Of a stretch of DNA of 64,000 bases, positions 36,126 to 45,936 are shown one piece after another (positions within the stretch are counted from its first letter, which is position 1; every line of letters begins with the position of its first letter). The notes beneath the pieces are model-generated. The model was not told the origin of the DNA. It saw only the letters and a program-made list of their open reading frames with translations, and did not search any database. Source of the DNA: Phaseolus vulgaris (Eukaryota > Streptophyta > Magnoliopsida > Fabales > Fabaceae); NCBI RefSeq assembly GCF_000499845.2, contig NC_023758.2:11257927-11321926 (forward strand), read 5' to 3'. The translations under genes and the position numbers were made by a program.

Positions 36126-36984
36126 TGTTAAAAAAAATGGCTTTAAACTAGAGGGGGGGTGAATTGTTTCAAGAGGTTTTCGCAAACTTTTCAAAGCTAG
36201 AATGAACTTATTTCAGAAACCAATTGATTCAGCAATTCAGTTAGCCAAAACAGCAAGCAAAACTGTAATACTAGAAAAAACAATCGGTTGTTTCTTCGAA
36301 ACAATCGGTTGTTTATACCAGCAAACAACAAACAAACTGAAATTAAAGAGTTAGGGATAGAGAGATTGTACACAGTTGTTTATACTGGTTCACTCCAAAC
36401 TAGAGCTACATCCAGTCTTCTCAGAACTCTTTTTAAAAACTCTTAGATCAAAACTTTGTTTCAAGATTCTTAAAACATAAAACAGTTTTTTAGAATATAT
36501 CTAAGAATATAGTTTGTTATTAAATCTTAACAAACTCTTAATTGAATTTAAAACAGATTGGTCAAAGCATTTAATAACTGGAGTGCATTCAGTTAAAGCA
36601 TTTAAAGCTCAGTCAAAGAAAACAGTTTTTCTGTTATGGTTTCAAAACAAACAATCGATTGTTTCCTCGAATCAATCGGTTGTTTTGTTACTTAACAAAA
36701 TTCACCATTCAAAAACAGTTTTCAAACTTTCTCAAAACACCTAAGTGTAAACAATCGGTTGTTTCGACAAAACAATCGGTTGTTTCAACTTAGTTTGAAA
36801 AACATTTTACTTTGTTAAAAATGAGATGCTAATTGCTTTGAGATTTAATCCAAGGGTTGATTACAACATTAAACTACCTCAGAACAAAGCTTAAACCAGC
36901 ACAACAGCATCAAGCAAAGCAGAGCTACATCATCCTTCAAAGGATTTGGATTCTTCAAAACATTGAAGACCACTTGGTTCAACA
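36126..36984 (-). repeat. 3' LTR of the passenger-ORF element, with 280-bp deletion
   Basis: Nearly the same sequence as 41184-42303 but lacking the segment corresponding to 41461-41740. The loss lies between two copies of TCTCAGAA. It also has one extra 21-bp unit containing CAATCGGTTGTTT (36281-36301). Six copies of the motif in all. Confidence 0.92.
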
Positions 36985-37391
36985 ATCTTCCCATATTTGA
37001 TGAAGACAAATCCCTGATGCTTGTGTTGTTTTTGATTAAATCTGAAGCAATTCCCGCAATAGAACTTTGAGCAATACATTGAACTTCTGATATTCTGTTA
37101 GTATACAGATAAACAATTAAAGCTTAAAACATCTAATATCAGAACCAAATAATATCACCCAAACTGTTTTTAACAACTTGAAAAACAGAAACTTAAAACA
37201 AATTGGAAACACAACATATATCTCCCCCTATTTGTCTTCACAAATAGACAAAGATAAGAGATAAAAAAAAACCATTGTTCCCATTACATCAGAATAAACC
37301 AGCAACAGCAGAAGGAAAGAAATTTTAAAACCAGAAAAGAGAACAGCCAAAAACAATCGATTGTTTTGATGACCAATCGGTTGTTTTTCTT

Positions 37392-38594
37392 TCAATCTTC
37401 TTCATCAGCAAACTGAAGATCAAAGATTTGATTCTGGACAACTTCAATCTGTTCGTCCAGAGTCATAAACCTTGCATCCATGTTGTCAAACCTGGTGTCA
37501 ATCCTCTGAAAGTTACTAACACACAGATCATGAAGGCTCCTTTGATTTTCAGCAAAGATATCTAGCCTATTCACCATGAGTCTTTCAAAAGGAGACATGG
37601 TTTGCGTTCTTTCTCCTTGATGTTCAACATCAGCACTAGGACCTGCATCTTGAAAATCTTCAGCTGGATCTTCATGTTGAACATCCATGTCAGCAGGTTC
37701 ATCTTGTTCAAGATGAGCAGCACCACTAGATGAGGCACCATGATTACCATCCTTGCTTATCCACTTTCCACCTACTTTTGTAAAGCCCATCTTACTTAGT
37801 GATCCATTGTTCAACTCTTGAGTTGACTTGACCAGCTCAGAAGTTTCATCTTCAAGATTAACTTCAAAATAGAGTAGAAACTTAGATATTAAAACAGCAT
37901 AGGGATAGTGGTAATCGCCTAACCTCATGGCTTTTTGTATATGTTCTTTGATTATGTGAATCCAATTGATCTTCACTTTCTTGGTGATGCAGAAGATGTA
38001 AACCAGATCTTCTTCAGTCAACACAGAGTGGTTACTCCCCCTTGGAGTTAGAATCCAAGTTACAATGAGAGCAAGCAACCTCTCATCAAGCTTCAAACCT
38101 CCAACCGAGCATGTGCTAACTTGAGATTGATTGTTCTTCAAGCAACTTTTGTAGAACTGGATTTTGTTGAAATCTTCCACCACACCAAGGTTTCCTTTAT
38201 TGATTCTTAATCCAGAGAACTTAAGCCCAGCAACAACTGCCCAAACCTCATGGGTTATCTCCATCTCCACACCTTTCACATGAGAGACTAAGTTGTTTCC
38301 CTCAAACTTCAAGTTGGTGTAGAATACCCTCACCAAATCTGGATATATGTTCCCTTTTAGCTCCAAAAATTTTCTGAGTGATTGGTCCTTGAGAAGCCTC
38401 CTCACTTTGTCAAGCTTTTGACTTTTCAGCCAATCAAAGCACACAACCTTGGGGTTGTTTATCTTCTTGACACTTGTTTCATACCTATACTTCTCAATGA
38501 GATCGGTGTCACCAGAAAACCAGCTTTCAAGTCTTTCTCCAGACCTTACAGCTCTGGTTTTGACTCTTTTAGAGGTGGGAGGGGTTGATTCCAT
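37392..38594 (-). CDS. Intact 400-aa passenger protein, plant transposon-protein family
   Basis: Uninterrupted frame from MESTPPTSKRVKTR to FADEED. Residues about 30-230 (NPKVVCFDWLKSQKL, LKGNIYPDLVRVFYTNLKFE, VKGVEMEITHEVWAVVAGLK, LDERLLALIVTWILTPRGSN) resemble the domain usually labelled putative plant transposon protein, common in plant retroelement ORFs. That domain has no demonstrated catalytic role. An acidic linker (DEPADMDVQHEDPAEDFQDA) follows. The C-terminal 65 residues (MSPFERLMVNRLDIFAENQR onward) look like a heptad coiled coil. A basic stretch at the N-terminus (KRVKTRAVR) could be a nuclear localisation signal. It has its own TATAAAA about 110 bases upstream. It is intact while the gag of the same element is frameshifted. 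Function unknown; I infer a passenger or accessory protein. Confidence 0.8.
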   Translation of the reverse strand: MESTPPTSKRVKTRAVRSGERLESWFSGDTDLIEKYRYETSVKKINNPKVVCFDWLKSQKLDKVRRLLKDQSLRKFLELKGNIYPDLVRVFYTNLKFEGNNLVSHVKGVEMEITHEVWAVVAGLKFSGLRINKGNLGVVEDFNKIQFYKSCLKNNQSQVSTCSVGGLKLDERLLALIVTWILTPRGSNHSVLTEEDLVYIFCITKKVKINWIHIIKEHIQKAMRLGDYHYPYAVLISKFLLYFEVNLEDETSELVKSTQELNNGSLSKMGFTKVGGKWISKDGNHGASSSGAAHLEQDEPADMDVQHEDPAEDFQDAGPSADVEHQGERTQTMSPFERLMVNRLDIFAENQRSLHDLCVSNFQRIDTRFDNMDARFMTLDEQIEVVQNQIFDLQFADEED

Positions 38595-38704
38595 GACAGC
38601 AGAGACGAAAACTCACTTCACAGAAATTTTGCAAGAGTTGGAGCAAGAGATATTGCAAGAGATGTTGCAATTGGTTGTTCTTGATGGAAGAAATATGCAC
38701 CTGA

Positions 38705-38711
38705 TTTTATA
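38705..38711 (-). promoter_or_regulatory. TATA box of the passenger ORF
   Basis: Minus-strand CTACTATAAAATCAGG. The start codon is at 38594, leaving room for a leader of about 80 bases. That leader contains several TTGCAAGAGA-type repeats (plus-strand reading, 38627-38672). This suggests separate transcription of the ORF from inside the element. Confidence 0.55.
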
Positions 38712-39391
38712 GTAGAAAGAGAATCAATTTGAATTTAATTTCATTCAATGGGTACCTGATTTTTCAGAGAGAGGACTTGACTCTGTTCTGCACTGAAAAA
38801 GTCAGAAAAAGCTGAAAATCACATGGTCTTCACATGTGATCTTTGACTAGTCATTAAGGCTCTTGAATCTCCAAGATTTTGGAATATATTCCTTTATGAC
38901 TGTTGTAAATTCTTTCTGATCATGCTCAACTTTCAACACAGATCCTTTGACCAAGATTCTCCCTTTGAAAAATATCTGCAACGGCTAGAAATTCAAAAAG
39001 CAGTTAAATCAATTTCTTCACAGTGCTGTCAGACTCAAAACAATCGGTTGTTTCGAAGAAACAATCGGTTGTTTTTTTGCAGCAGTTAAAAACTTGATTT
39101 TGTAATTTTTAACCATAAACAGAAACAGATTAAAGTACATGACATTGATTAAAAGACAATTAATCATAAGAAAGAACTTTGAAACAGAAATTGAGAACAA
39201 ATAAAATGAAGGTCTTATCCTTGTGTTGTTTCTTCAATGAGCCAATTGCTTGTTGATCAAGAAAACTTCTTTTCACTGATTTGACCTTTTGCATAGCATT
39301 GATTCAGCTTCAATGACTGTCTTTTTCTTCAACAGCTTGATCAGAAGGCTCAATTCTTCCTTTTCTCTTCATTTTTCTTGCATAAACAAAT

Positions 39392-41124
39392 TCAAGTTGC
39401 AAGATTTGGTCCCCTTACAAATTTGGGTCCATTTGGCTTTTCTTTGCTGTTAGAAACATCCCATCCCTTAGGAATCCATTTCATAAAACCTTTAGGAACA
39501 TAATATTTTCTAATTTTGCAGAATCTAACAGAGTGGCCTTTCTTCATGTAGTTAAAGCATGTAACAACCAGTTGTTTCGTCTTAACAATCGGTTGTTTTT
39601 CAGATTTTCTTAAAAAGCTTTTTGAAAACCTATCTTGCTTGTTCTATGGATTGGAGCCTAAACCAGCCTTTCCAAAAACACAGCTTTGAGATGCTAGGAC
39701 ATTCTCAAAGTTTGACTTCCCTTTTGAAAGCTTGTCCACAGTTTCAACAAGATAGTGAACCTTTTTCTCAAGTTTTTCACAATTTGTGCAATTGAGAGTA
39801 TCACACTTGCAAGAGGCATTTTTGAAATGATTTTCCAATTTTTCAAAATCACTTTTTGCTTTTCTCAGTTCCTCTTCAAGTGATTTAACTTTCTTTTCAA
39901 GCCCATTGTTAAGATCTTTCAATCGGTTGTTTGAAAGAACCAATCTATTAGCTTCATCATGTGTTTCTTGAAAAGCTTCAAGCAATTCACTATAGTTTTG
40001 TTCATTTAACGAAGTACATGAACTTACCTCACTTGAACTGCAAGAATCATCATCATCATCCTCAGCAACTAAGCATATGTTGGCCTTTTCATCTTCACTT
40101 GATGAAGAACTTGATGATGACACCTCATTTTCATCTCAAGCTATGTAGGCTCTTTTTGTCTTGCCTTTCTTCTCCTTGTAGCTTGTCTTTTTCTCTTTGC
40201 TCTTGTTGGGACAATCTGCCTTTATGTGACCTTGCTCACCACAACCAAAACAAGTATAGTTATTTGAATTAAATTCATTGGGTTTCTTGTTTCCATACCT
40301 ATCCTTTTGTTGTCTTTGTTGCGGTTTCTTTTTAGGAATTTGATGAATTTTCTTGACAGCAAACTAAGATTTTCCTCATCACTATCATCACTTGAATCTT
40401 GCTTTCCCTTATGTTTGGATGCTTTCAAGGCTATGCTCCTTGTGTGCTTATCTTCACTCTCTTGAACATTGAGTCTATTCATCTCTAGCTCATGTTCCCT
40501 AAGCTTTCCAAAAAAAGAGGCAACACTTAATGATGTTAGATCTTTAGATTCGGAAATAGCAGTTACCTTTGGTTGCCATGCTCTATCAAGACATTTCAAG
40601 ATCTTGATGTTCAGCTCTTCTTTATCAAACGTCTTGTCTAGGCTCATAAGGTGATTGATGATGTGTGTAAACCTTTTCTGCACTTCAGCTATGGTTTCAC
40701 CTTTAAGCATTCTAAACATCTCATATTCTTGGATGAGAGCATGCTTTCTAGCTCTTTTCACCTCATTTGTTCCTTCATGAGTGACTTCCAAAGTATCCCA
40801 CATTTCTTTTGATGATTTGCATTGTGACACCCTGAAAAACTCATCAGAATTTAAAGCAGAGGTTATAATATTTTTGGCAATGCAATCGAATTTGGCCTTT
40901 TTACTTTCTGCATCAGTCCATTTAGACCATGGCTTCTCAATGACAGAACCATCTTTTTCAAACTTTGGGATAAAAGGGCCATTTTCAATTGCATCCCAAA
41001 TTCCTTTGTCAAGAGATTCCATAAATATTTTCATTCTAACTTTCCAAAACTGGTAATTCAAACCACAAAACAGGGGTGGTCTGTTTATTGAGGCACCTTC
41101 CCCAAACGGTAGTCTATCAGCCAT
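39392..41124 (-). pseudogene. Copia-type gag of the passenger-ORF element
   Basis: Starts MADRLPFGEGASINRPPLFC. The UBN2-type domain has YQFWKVRMKIFMESLDKGIW, SSKEMWDTLEVTHEGTNEVK, MLKGETIAEVQKRF and LKCLDRAWQPKVTAI. A frameshift before 40260 moves the first zinc knuckle (CFGCGEQGHIKADC) into another frame. A Ser/Glu/Asp-rich stretch (SSSSSSSSEDEKANICLVAE) and a coiled coil (NRLKDLNNGLEKKVKSLEEE) follow, then SNFENVLASQSCVFGKAGLG. A second knuckle near 39560-39520 reads CFNYMKKGHSVRFC, with its second Cys replaced by Tyr. The frame closes at 39392 after GPNLAT. Confidence 0.85.
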
Positions 41125-41183
41125 TTTGAAAGATTTTAGGATCAACTTGAATGACTTTCAAGAACCAAGCTCTTGATGCCAAT

Positions 41184-42303
41184 TGTTAGAAAAGATGGCT
41201 TTAAACTAGAGGGGGGGGGGTGAATTGTTTAAAGGGGTTTTCGCAAACTTTTCAAATCTAGAATGAACTTATTTCAGAAACCAATTGATTCAGCAATTCA
41301 GTTAGCCAAAACAGCAAGCAAAACTGTAATACTAGAAAAAACAATCGGTTGTTTATACCAGCAAACAACAAACAAACTGAAATTAAAGAGTTAGGGATAG
41401 AGAGATTGTACACAGTTGTTTATACTGGTTCACTCCAAACTAGAGCTACATCCAGTCTTCTCAGAAACCCTGAGGATATCCACTAAGCAATCACCACTTG
41501 ATCACTTACACCACAACCAATAGAATGACCTTGAACACCTCAAGAAACACACTCTCATTGGCCAACACTAAGATTGTTGATCTTGAAAACCTCAAGAACA
41601 CACAACCAATCTCAGCAAAAACACACAATCAAATTGTTAGCAGTTTACAAAGATTACACTTGTTACAGATGAAACTCTGAAATCAATACAAGTAGAATCC
41701 TATTCAGCACCTTGATCAATCTCTCAACTCTTAAGCAATCTCAGAACTCTTTTTAAAAACTCTTAGATCAAAACTTTGTTTCAAGATTTTTAAAACATAA
41801 AACAGTTTTTCAGAATATATCTAAGAATATAGTTTGTTATTAAATCTTAACAAACTCTTAATTGCATTAAAACAGATTGGTCAAAGCATTTAATGACTGG
41901 AGCGTATTCAGTTAAAGCATTTAAAGCTCAGTCAAAGAAAACAGTTTTTCTGTTATGGTTTCAAAACAAACAATCGATTGTTTCCTCGAATCAATCGGTT
42001 GTTTTGTTACTTAACAAAATTCACCATTCAAAAACAGTTTTCAAACTTTCTCAAAACACCTAAGTGTAAACAATCGGTTGTTTCAACAAAACAATCGGTT
42101 GTTTCAACTTAGTTTGAAAAACATTTTACTTTGTTAAAAATGAGATGCTAATTGCTTTGAGATTTAATCCAAGGGTTGATTACAACATTAAACTACCCCA
42201 AAACAAAGCTTAAACCAACACAGCAGCATCAAGCAAAGCATAGTTACATCATCCTTCAAAGGATTTGGATTCTTCAAAACATTGAACACCACTTGGTTCA
42301 ACA
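41184..42303 (-). repeat. 5' LTR of the passenger-ORF element
   Basis: 1120 bp. On the minus strand it begins TGTTGAACCAAGTGG and ends CATCTTTTCTAACA (TG...CA). Five copies of the CAATCGRTTGTTT motif (41342, 41971, 41992, 42071, 42092) and a 10-G run on the plus strand at 41211-41220. Confidence 0.93.
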
Positions 42304-44232
42304 AGTCGAAACATCGAGGTTTATGTAAACAGCATCGTGGTTAAATCTAACTCATGTCTACAACATGTCCTAGATCTCAAAGAGGTCTTTAAAGCTCTTC
42401 GAGACTATGGCATGCGGCTTAACCCTGACAAGTGTGCGTTCAAGGTAGAAAATGATTTTTTTTTGGATTTTATGTTCACTCATCGTGCCATAAAAAGCAA
42501 ATCCATAAAAAATGTAGGGCCATCACTGAAATGTGAAGCCTCGAATATGTGAAAGAAATTGATCGACCGACTACATTTGTCTCCCGATTTGTGCTAAAGT
42601 TAGCAAAAAAAACTAAACCCATAGTCCAGATTCTGCGCAAGGCAACCAAGTTCAAATAGACAAACGAGTGCGAAGAAATATTTCTTCACCTAAAAGTTTT
42701 CTTGGCATCCCCCCTGATCATTCAAAAGCTGGATACTCAAGGACCAATAATAATGTACCTCGTGGTATCGGAGGAGGCAATCATTGCAACTTTAGTACAA
42801 GAAGTTGAAAAAGAAGAACGACCAATCTATTTTGTCAGCAGAGTACTACATGGCGCTGGGGTACGTTACCAGATGATTGAAAAAGTAGCCCTGGTGCTGG
42901 TGGTCACCACACGAAGAATGCAAATGTATTTTCAAAATCATCGCATAACAGTCAAGAGTGACTACCTGATCATGAAATTTTGGCATAGCCGGATTTGACC
43001 GACCAAATGATTGAATGAGCTGTAAAATTGTCCAAATATCATATCCAATATCAATCAATGAGGGCAATTAAGTCCAAAGCTTTGGTTTGGTTGATTTTAC
43101 AACATAACTTAACCCTTGTCCAACCGAGGCTGATACACCCTAGTCGACCTTACTTGTAGATGGGTCTTCCAACAGTAAGTCATGTGAGATAGGAGTAGTG
43201 CTTGAGGGCCTGGGCTATATTTTCCTTGAGCAAACATTAAAGTTCGATTTTAAAACATCAAACAATCAAGCCGAATAGGAGGCCATAATATCTATAATCT
43301 AGCACATGGCATGAAGGCTCAATAGCTTATTTGTAAAAGTGACACTTAGCTTGTCATTGGACAACTTAAGGGAGAGTTTGAAGTCAAAAAGTCTCTGTTA
43401 CAATGGTATTAGCATCTCGTTCAGAATTTGATATCTAAATTTAAAAATGTTCAAATTGAACATATCCCCCCGAGAACATAACACCCGAGTCGACATGCTT
43501 TCGCTACTAGCCACAATTAAAAAGAAAGGGCTTCAAAGGTCGGTCATCCACGTCAACCTCAAGAATCCCATTGTTAGCACAAATAAATGCATGAAGACTA
43601 AGGAAACAATGAAGTGGATGACACCTACCAAACAATTTCTAGAAAGTAGTGATTCTGGAGGAAAAAACAATGAGGCAACAAGTCGCTCGGTTTATCCTCA
43701 TTGGTCCCGACCTCTGCCACCAAGGATACACTCGACCATTACTAAAATGTATTTCACAAGACCATGTCGACTATGTCATGCGAGAAATACACGAGGGGGT
43801 ATGTGGAACTCACTTAGGAGCAAGAATAATGGTTGCTAAGGTGTTAAGGGCAAGATAATTGGCCGATCATACAAGGTGATTGTACAAAATTTGTTAAAAA
43901 ATGCTTAAAAACTCAAGAATAAAACACCTTATCCCACTAGAAGCCCAAGAGTCTACACTATATTCTTTCTCCATGGCCCTTTGCAAAATGGGGAATGGAT
44001 ATCTTTGGACCCTTCAACCCAGGCAAAGGACAGTGTAAGTTTCTAATGGTTGGAATTGATTACTTCACTAAGTGGATAGAAGTCGAACCATTAGCGGTCA
44101 TAACAACACAGAATGTTCAAAATTTCGTATGGAGAAATATCATTTGTCGTTTCGGGATACCTCACGTCATCATCGCTAATAACGGTCGACAATTCATCGA
44201 CAGATGGCTTGTTGAGTATAATGTACTCTTTC
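42304..44232 (+). pseudogene. Tat-type RT end, dual RNase H and integrase (continuation)
   Basis: Continues the RT cut at 36125. The YVDD catalytic box reads YVNSIVVKSN, losing both Asp, followed by MRLNPDKCAFKVEND. RNase H: IIMYLVVSEEAIIATLVQEV and RPIYFVSRVLHGAG (42700-42860). The second, archaeal-type RNase H begins near 43155 with LVDGSSNSKSCEIGVVLEG. The integrase HHCC region lies near 43740-43860 (YVMREIHEGVCGTHLGARI). The integrase core begins MDIFGPFNPGKGQCKF at 43995. The second catalytic Asp is lost (IANNGRQF instead of xDNGRQF), and the core ends near 44232 before the Glu. Many stops and frameshifts. Confidence 0.88.
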
Positions 44233-44365
44233 CTCGCTCGATTATTTTATCCCTAAGCATGGTTTTCGACAGAGAAGATTTTAACGAGACACTTTAAAGT
44301 TCATTTGTTATTATTTTTTATTGACATACACCACTTTGATTCTTCCACCACAAGTGGAGGTCCGG

Positions 44366-44550
44366 TTCGTTAAGGCATCCACTTAACAACTTGTTGCCCT
44401 TATTAACCATATACCTACTCGATTAAGGCAGCCGCTTAACAACTAGCAGCTCTTATCGATATAATGACTACTCAGTTGAGGCAACTGCTTAACAACTAGC
44501 AACCCTTACCAACCGAATGACTACTCGGTTGAGGCAACCACTTAACAACT
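44366..44550 (+). repeat. 53-bp minisatellite, left part
   Basis: Three to four contiguous units with consensus near CTTAACAACTAGCAGCCCTT then ACCGACCGAATGACTACTCG then GTTAAGGCAGCCG. The array is interrupted by the solo LTR at 44551 and continues at 45509. It follows the truncated Tat integrase, where the element's 3' untranslated region would be. Confidence 0.85.
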
Positions 44551-45508
44551 TGATGGAGATCAAGATAGAGAAGAAATAGAAGCCAATATTCAAGGACAAG
44601 AAGAGGTAGAGGCCCAAGTTGTAGACGCTCAAAGAGTCATTAGCCCACCTCATAGGCATACAAGGAGCAAGTTCAATGAATTAGGAAATAGTGGAAGGTT
44701 GTTTTCTCTTTTTATAATATCTTTTGTTTCAAAAGGTGCTTAAAGGGAAACATTAGACACCTCTTTTGTAAAAGCATCTTTAGGCTTTAGTTTGGGGAGT
44801 GAGCTTAGTAGGGGGCGTGAGGTAGGAGTCTTTTGGGTAGCTTCTAGAATAAGCGTTGTAAATGACCGGCCCTTGCTCCTATAAAAGGAGGGCTTAGGTC
44901 CTTCATAATGGAGATTTGAGAAATTGTTATAGCAAAACTCTCCCAAATTGGTGATAGAGTGTGTGAGAACTTGTCTTCTCCTCTTCCTTGTCTCATTTTG
45001 AGTGCCTTGGTTCTCTCAAGTGGCGGCATTGCTCACTTATCTTGGAGCCTTAACACTTCAAGTGGCGTAACCATCAACCAAGCTCTTCATTCTCATAACT
45101 TCCTCTCTTCTTCATCTTTTCATTTCATTTCCATTTTCATACAAATTCAAAAACATGTCTAGGTTCCTTCTATTCGGTGTTTTTGAGTTCAAATTCATAT
45201 AGTGTTCGGTTCTTGCTCTCTTTTGCTGGATTCAAGTGTTTCTTCTTCATTTCCTCTTAATTTGTTCGGTGCAATTCAGTTTTCAAGCTTTTTAATCGGT
45301 GCTTTTGTATTCTTATCTCTTTTAATCGGTTCAATTGGCAAGAAATGGATCTTCCATGTGAGTTTGGTGTTTGGTGCAAGTTTTGGTGAGTTCTTGAAAC
45401 ATAAAACATTGATCCAATTCTATTAAAAGTGACTATTCTATCTCCAACTCAAGTTTATTCCATAAAATGTCAAAGAATCATCTATACTTTGCTATTGGAA
45501 TCATATCA
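44551..45508 (+). mobile_element. Solo LTR within the minisatellite
   Basis: TGATGGAGATCAAGATAG at the start, TTGGAATCATATCA at the end, 958 bp, with the 5-bp duplication CAACT at 44546-44550 and 45509-45513. A TATA box, CTCCTATAAAAGGAGG, lies near 44877-44892. The first 150 bases read as coding sequence on the plus strand (REEIEANIQGQEEVEAQVV, then PPHRHTRSKFNELG), like a gypsy polyprotein C-terminus. In the parent element the pol frame may therefore run into the LTR. Confidence 0.85.
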
Positions 45509-45617
45509 CAACTAGCAGCCCTTACTAAATGTACAACTACTCGGTTAAGGTAGCCGCTTAACAACTAGAAGCCCTTACCGACCGAATGACTACTCGTTTA
45601 AGGCAGACGCTTAACAA
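45509..45617 (+). repeat. 53-bp minisatellite, right part
   Basis: Two further units of the array interrupted at 44551, the second ending AAGGCAGACGCTTAACAA. Confidence 0.8.
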
Positions 45618-45936
45618 ATTCTTATGAATGACTAATTTGATTGATTTTTTTTGCATCTATTAAGAAAGTTATGAAATTTCTTTTCATTAGCTTACTCTTA
45701 CTTTTCTTGTTGTGTTGTGAACTATGATGATTGTACTACGTGCACAAACAAATGTTGATATAGGTGCATGAGTATCTAGAAGGTCATAGATATTATGTTG
45801 AGGTCTTTTCTTATTATGTATAAGATTGTAATTATATAAATTTTAACCATGTATTAATAATATTTTGAGAAGAACTCTAAACTTTGTACATAACTTTATA
45901 GTATTTGTATTAGTTTCAAATTCTTGAAATGTTACA
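45618..45936 (+). mobile_element. Tekay-type LTR, 3' end fragment
   Basis: Matches the 3' part of the LTR at 11500-12910: CATTAGCTTACTCTTACTTT, then GAACTATGATGATTGTACTA, CGTGCACAAACAAATG and a terminal GAAATGTTACA. The 5' part is absent here. A possible 5' counterpart lies on the far side of the Tat-type element near 32501. Confidence 0.7.

Larger units (their letters stand above)
36126..42303 (-). mobile_element. Non-autonomous LTR retrotransposon with gag and passenger ORF
   Basis: Complete 6.2-kb insertion within the Tat RT, with perfect 5-bp duplication AGTCG (36121-36125 and 42304-42308). In the minus orientation: 5' LTR (42303-41184), primer-site-like ATTGGCATCAAGAGC (41183-41169), gag (41124 to about 39392, frameshifted), 400-aa passenger ORF (38594-37392), purine tract AAATATGGGAAGAT (36998-36985) and 3' LTR (36984-36126). 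No protease, integrase, RT or RNase H is present, so it must have moved with enzymes from a partner. The gag resembles copia elements; the partner was probably a related copia. Confidence 0.92.

Noticed and set aside
44959..45426. Two plus-strand frames of 67 and 74 codons
   Set aside because: Both fall in the transcribed leader part of the solo LTR and look like CT-rich low-complexity translation.
44366..45617. 53-bp repeats considered as a CRISPR array
   Set aside because: Units are contiguous without spacers, diverged, and in plant DNA; the gap is a solo LTR.
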